A model generated the notes under the pieces. It was not told the DNA's origin. It made no database searches and saw nothing but the letters and a program-made list of their open reading frames with translations. The translations under genes were made by a program, and so were the position numbers. From Bacteroidia bacterium (lineage in GTDB: Bacteria; Bacteroidota; Bacteroidia; Bacteroidales; Prolixibacteraceae): a stretch of 64,000 bases of DNA. The stretch covers positions 1-64,000 of the forward strand of contig JAPLDT010000053.1 of assembly GCA_026391315.1 (NCBI GenBank). The letters are read 5' to 3'. Shown here in pieces: positions 62,405 through 64,000 of the stretch (position 1 is its first letter; every line of letters starts with the position of its first letter).

Positions 62405-63580
62405 ATGCTAAAAATTCAAACGCTGAATAAGATTGACCACGAAGGTCTTCAGGTTTTTCCATTGTCAAAGTATGAGATAGTCAGTGAGACTCCCAATCCG
62501 GATGCTATTTTGTTACGTAGTTTTTCGATGCATGAAATGGAACTTCCGGCATCTCTCAAAGCTGTAGCAAGGGCAGGTGCTGGAGTGAACAATATTCCAA
62601 TTGATCGTTGTACTGAGAAAGGTATTGTGGTCTTTAATACACCGGGAGCCAATGCCAATGCCGTAAAGGAATTGGTGATAGCTGGAATGTTGCTGGCTTC
62701 CAGGGATATCACCGGAGGAATCGCCTGGGCCCAAACACTTCTAACTGACGGTGACAAGGTTCCAGCTCTTGTAGAAAAGGGGAAAGCAGCCTTTGGAGGG
62801 ATAGAGCTAAAAGGGAAAACCCTTGCCATCATTGGTCTGGGCGACATAGGTGTTTTGGTCGCCAATGTGGCAAAGTCCCTTGGAATGAAGGTAATAGGTT
62901 TCGATCCATTCATTACGGTTGATAATGCCTGGAAGCTTGACCAAAGCATTGTCAGATCAGAGAGTATTGAGGGATGCCTTTCACAAGCCGATTTCATTAC
63001 ATTGCATGTTCCATTGATGGATGCAACACGTGGATTGATTAACTCAGAAAAAATCGCCGTTATGAAAGACGGAGTGAAGATATTGAATTTTGCCAGGGGT
63101 GAGTTGGTTTCAAACCCGGATATCATTGCAGCCATTGAACGCAAAAAAGTTACCCGTTATGTAACGGATTTTCCGGATGCCACCATGCTAAATGTCCCCG
63201 GAGTTATTCCAATTCCGCACTTAGGAGCATCCACCAATGAATCTGAAGTAAATTGCGCCATTATGGGCGCCAATCAACTGATGGATTTTCTGGAGAACGG
63301 AAACATTAGAAACTCTGTGAATTTCCCAAAAGCAACCATGGATCGAACATGTTGTGCAAGAATTATAATCGCCAACCGCAACGTTCCAACCATGGTAAGT
63401 CAAATTACATCCATTCTGGCTCAGGAAGGAATCAATATCTCCAATATGCTCAACCGCAATAGAAACGAGGTTGCCTATAACATCATTGATACAGACCAAA
63501 ATTTTATTGCCGAGGAGGTAAAACAAAAAATTGAAGGCATTGATGGAGTTTTGATGGTTCGAATCATTCTTCCCAAATAA
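62405..63580 (+). CDS. serA: D-3-phosphoglycerate dehydrogenase
   Basis: The 391-residue enzyme makes 3-phosphohydroxypyruvate, the substrate of SerC (37642). It has VARAGAGVNNIPIDRCTEKG, the NAD-binding GKTLAIIGLGDIGVLVANVA near residue 140, FITLHVPLMDATRGLIN, the catalytic ILNFARGELV and the His of IPIPHLGASTNESE, and a short C-terminal ACT domain (NRNVPTMVSQITSILAQEGI) for serine feedback. It is the short type without the extra regulatory domain. It starts 203 nt after the OmpA terminator and precedes transketolase by 23 nt. Confidence 0.93.
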   Translation: MLKIQTLNKIDHEGLQVFPLSKYEIVSETPNPDAILLRSFSMHEMELPASLKAVARAGAGVNNIPIDRCTEKGIVVFNTPGANANAVKELVIAGMLLASRDITGGIAWAQTLLTDGDKVPALVEKGKAAFGGIELKGKTLAIIGLGDIGVLVANVAKSLGMKVIGFDPFITVDNAWKLDQSIVRSESIEGCLSQADFITLHVPLMDATRGLINSEKIAVMKDGVKILNFARGELVSNPDIIAAIERKKVTRYVTDFPDATMLNVPGVIPIPHLGASTNESEVNCAIMGANQLMDFLENGNIRNSVNFPKATMDRTCCARIIIANRNVPTMVSQITSILAQEGINISNMLNRNRNEVAYNIIDTDQNFIAEEVKQKIEGIDGVLMVRIILPK

Positions 63581-63603
63581 TCACACCATTCTATATTTTC
63601 AAA

Positions 63604-64000
63604 ATGAATAATACAATTGTCAACAAAGCTGCAGACAACATTCGGATTCTTTCTGCCGCGATGGTTGAAAAATCGAATTCCGGTCATCCGGGGGGAGCTA
63701 TGGGAGGAGCGGACTTCATCAATGTCCTCTATTCAGAATTTTTAAAATATGATCCGGCTGACATGACCTGGCCTTTCAGGGATAGATTTTTCCTGGATCC
63801 GGGACACATGTCACCAATGCTCTATTCCGCGCTTTCACTGGGAGGTTATTTTTCTATGGAAGACCTCAAGAATTTTCGCCAATGGGGTTCTGTAACTCCG
63901 GGTCACCCGGAAGTTGATCCGGAAAGGGGTGTTGAGAATACTTCTGGGCCTTTGGGCCAAGGCCATACCATGGCAGTAGGCGCTGCCATTACCGAACGCT
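63604..64000 (+). CDS. transketolase, N-terminal part (cut by the window end)
   Basis: ATG 63604 opens a frame that runs off the window after 132 codons. KAADNIRILSAAMVEKSNSG, HPGGAMGGADFINVLYSEFL, DRFFLDPGHMSPMLYSALSL and NTSGPLGQGHTMAVGAAI are the N-terminal transketolase motifs, including the two His residues and the GxGxG-type ThDP pocket start. It moves two-carbon units in the pentose phosphate pathway. Whether it is full length or a split N-terminal subunit cannot be told here. Confidence 0.93.
   Translation, partial: MNNTIVNKAADNIRILSAAMVEKSNSGHPGGAMGGADFINVLYSEFLKYDPADMTWPFRDRFFLDPGHMSPMLYSALSLGGYFSMEDLKNFRQWGSVTPGHPEVDPERGVENTSGPLGQGHTMAVGAAITER

Overview
The window is chromosomal DNA of a Bacteroidota bacterium, most likely Bacteroidales or a related marine/sediment order. 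The signs are T9SS-type adhesins with gliding-motility C-terminal domains beside a PorP/SprF protein, a pyrophosphate-dependent phosphofructokinase, a serC-DUF1015 pair, DUF1080 and Gfo/Idh/MocA enzymes, exact TAnnTTTG promoter boxes and almost no Shine-Dalgarno sequences. No rRNA, tRNA, CRISPR, phage or intact transposase gene was seen.

Layout. (1) 1-10813 is a carbohydrate catabolism cluster: two Gfo/Idh/MocA oxidoreductases, an FHS-type sugar transporter, a NagA deacetylase, a NagB-like deaminase, a PfkB kinase, a mannitol-1-phosphate-dehydrogenase-like enzyme, a TIM-barrel isomerase/lyase and two DUF1080 genes, one gutted by an internal deletion. A MITE-like element sits at the end of the transporter gene. 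(2) 10925-18145 is mostly housekeeping: DUF421, DUF4412-like, a Kef-type antiporter, acyl-ACP thioesterase with an in-frame amber codon, Obg, PAP2 phosphatase and RidA. (3) 18278-28894 is a GntR-regulated cluster: E2, E3 and a fused E1 of a 2-oxoacid/acetoin-dehydrogenase-type complex, then a PHP protein, an SDR with an aldolase-like N-terminus and a SorE-like zinc dehydrogenase. Two identical, inverted operator candidates lie in the divergent promoter region. This is the best candidate for an undescribed pathway. (4) 29120-41093 holds a receiver/PPDK_N fusion, lipid acyltransferase, UMF1 transporter, alpha/beta hydrolase, Hpt protein, GcvT, SerC, DUF1015 and a PorT-like barrel. (5) 41217-54591 holds YggS, three giant paralogous surface proteins and PorP/SprF; the middle adhesin is broken by an inferred 52-nt deletion. 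(6) 54608-64000 holds a HEAT-like protein, UvrA, PFP, RsmE, an OmpA-family protein, SerA and the start of transketolase.

Intergenic regions are rich in palindromic repeats of several families. One has ACACAGAG words and occurs as two related elements of 183 and 167 bp; another carries CCGGTCCCTGAGCG words; a third is a nested double hairpin. Four genes show decay or truncation: DUF1080, the transporter C-terminus, the thioesterase and adhesin 2. All calls come from reading the sequence and remembered family motifs; no database search was run.
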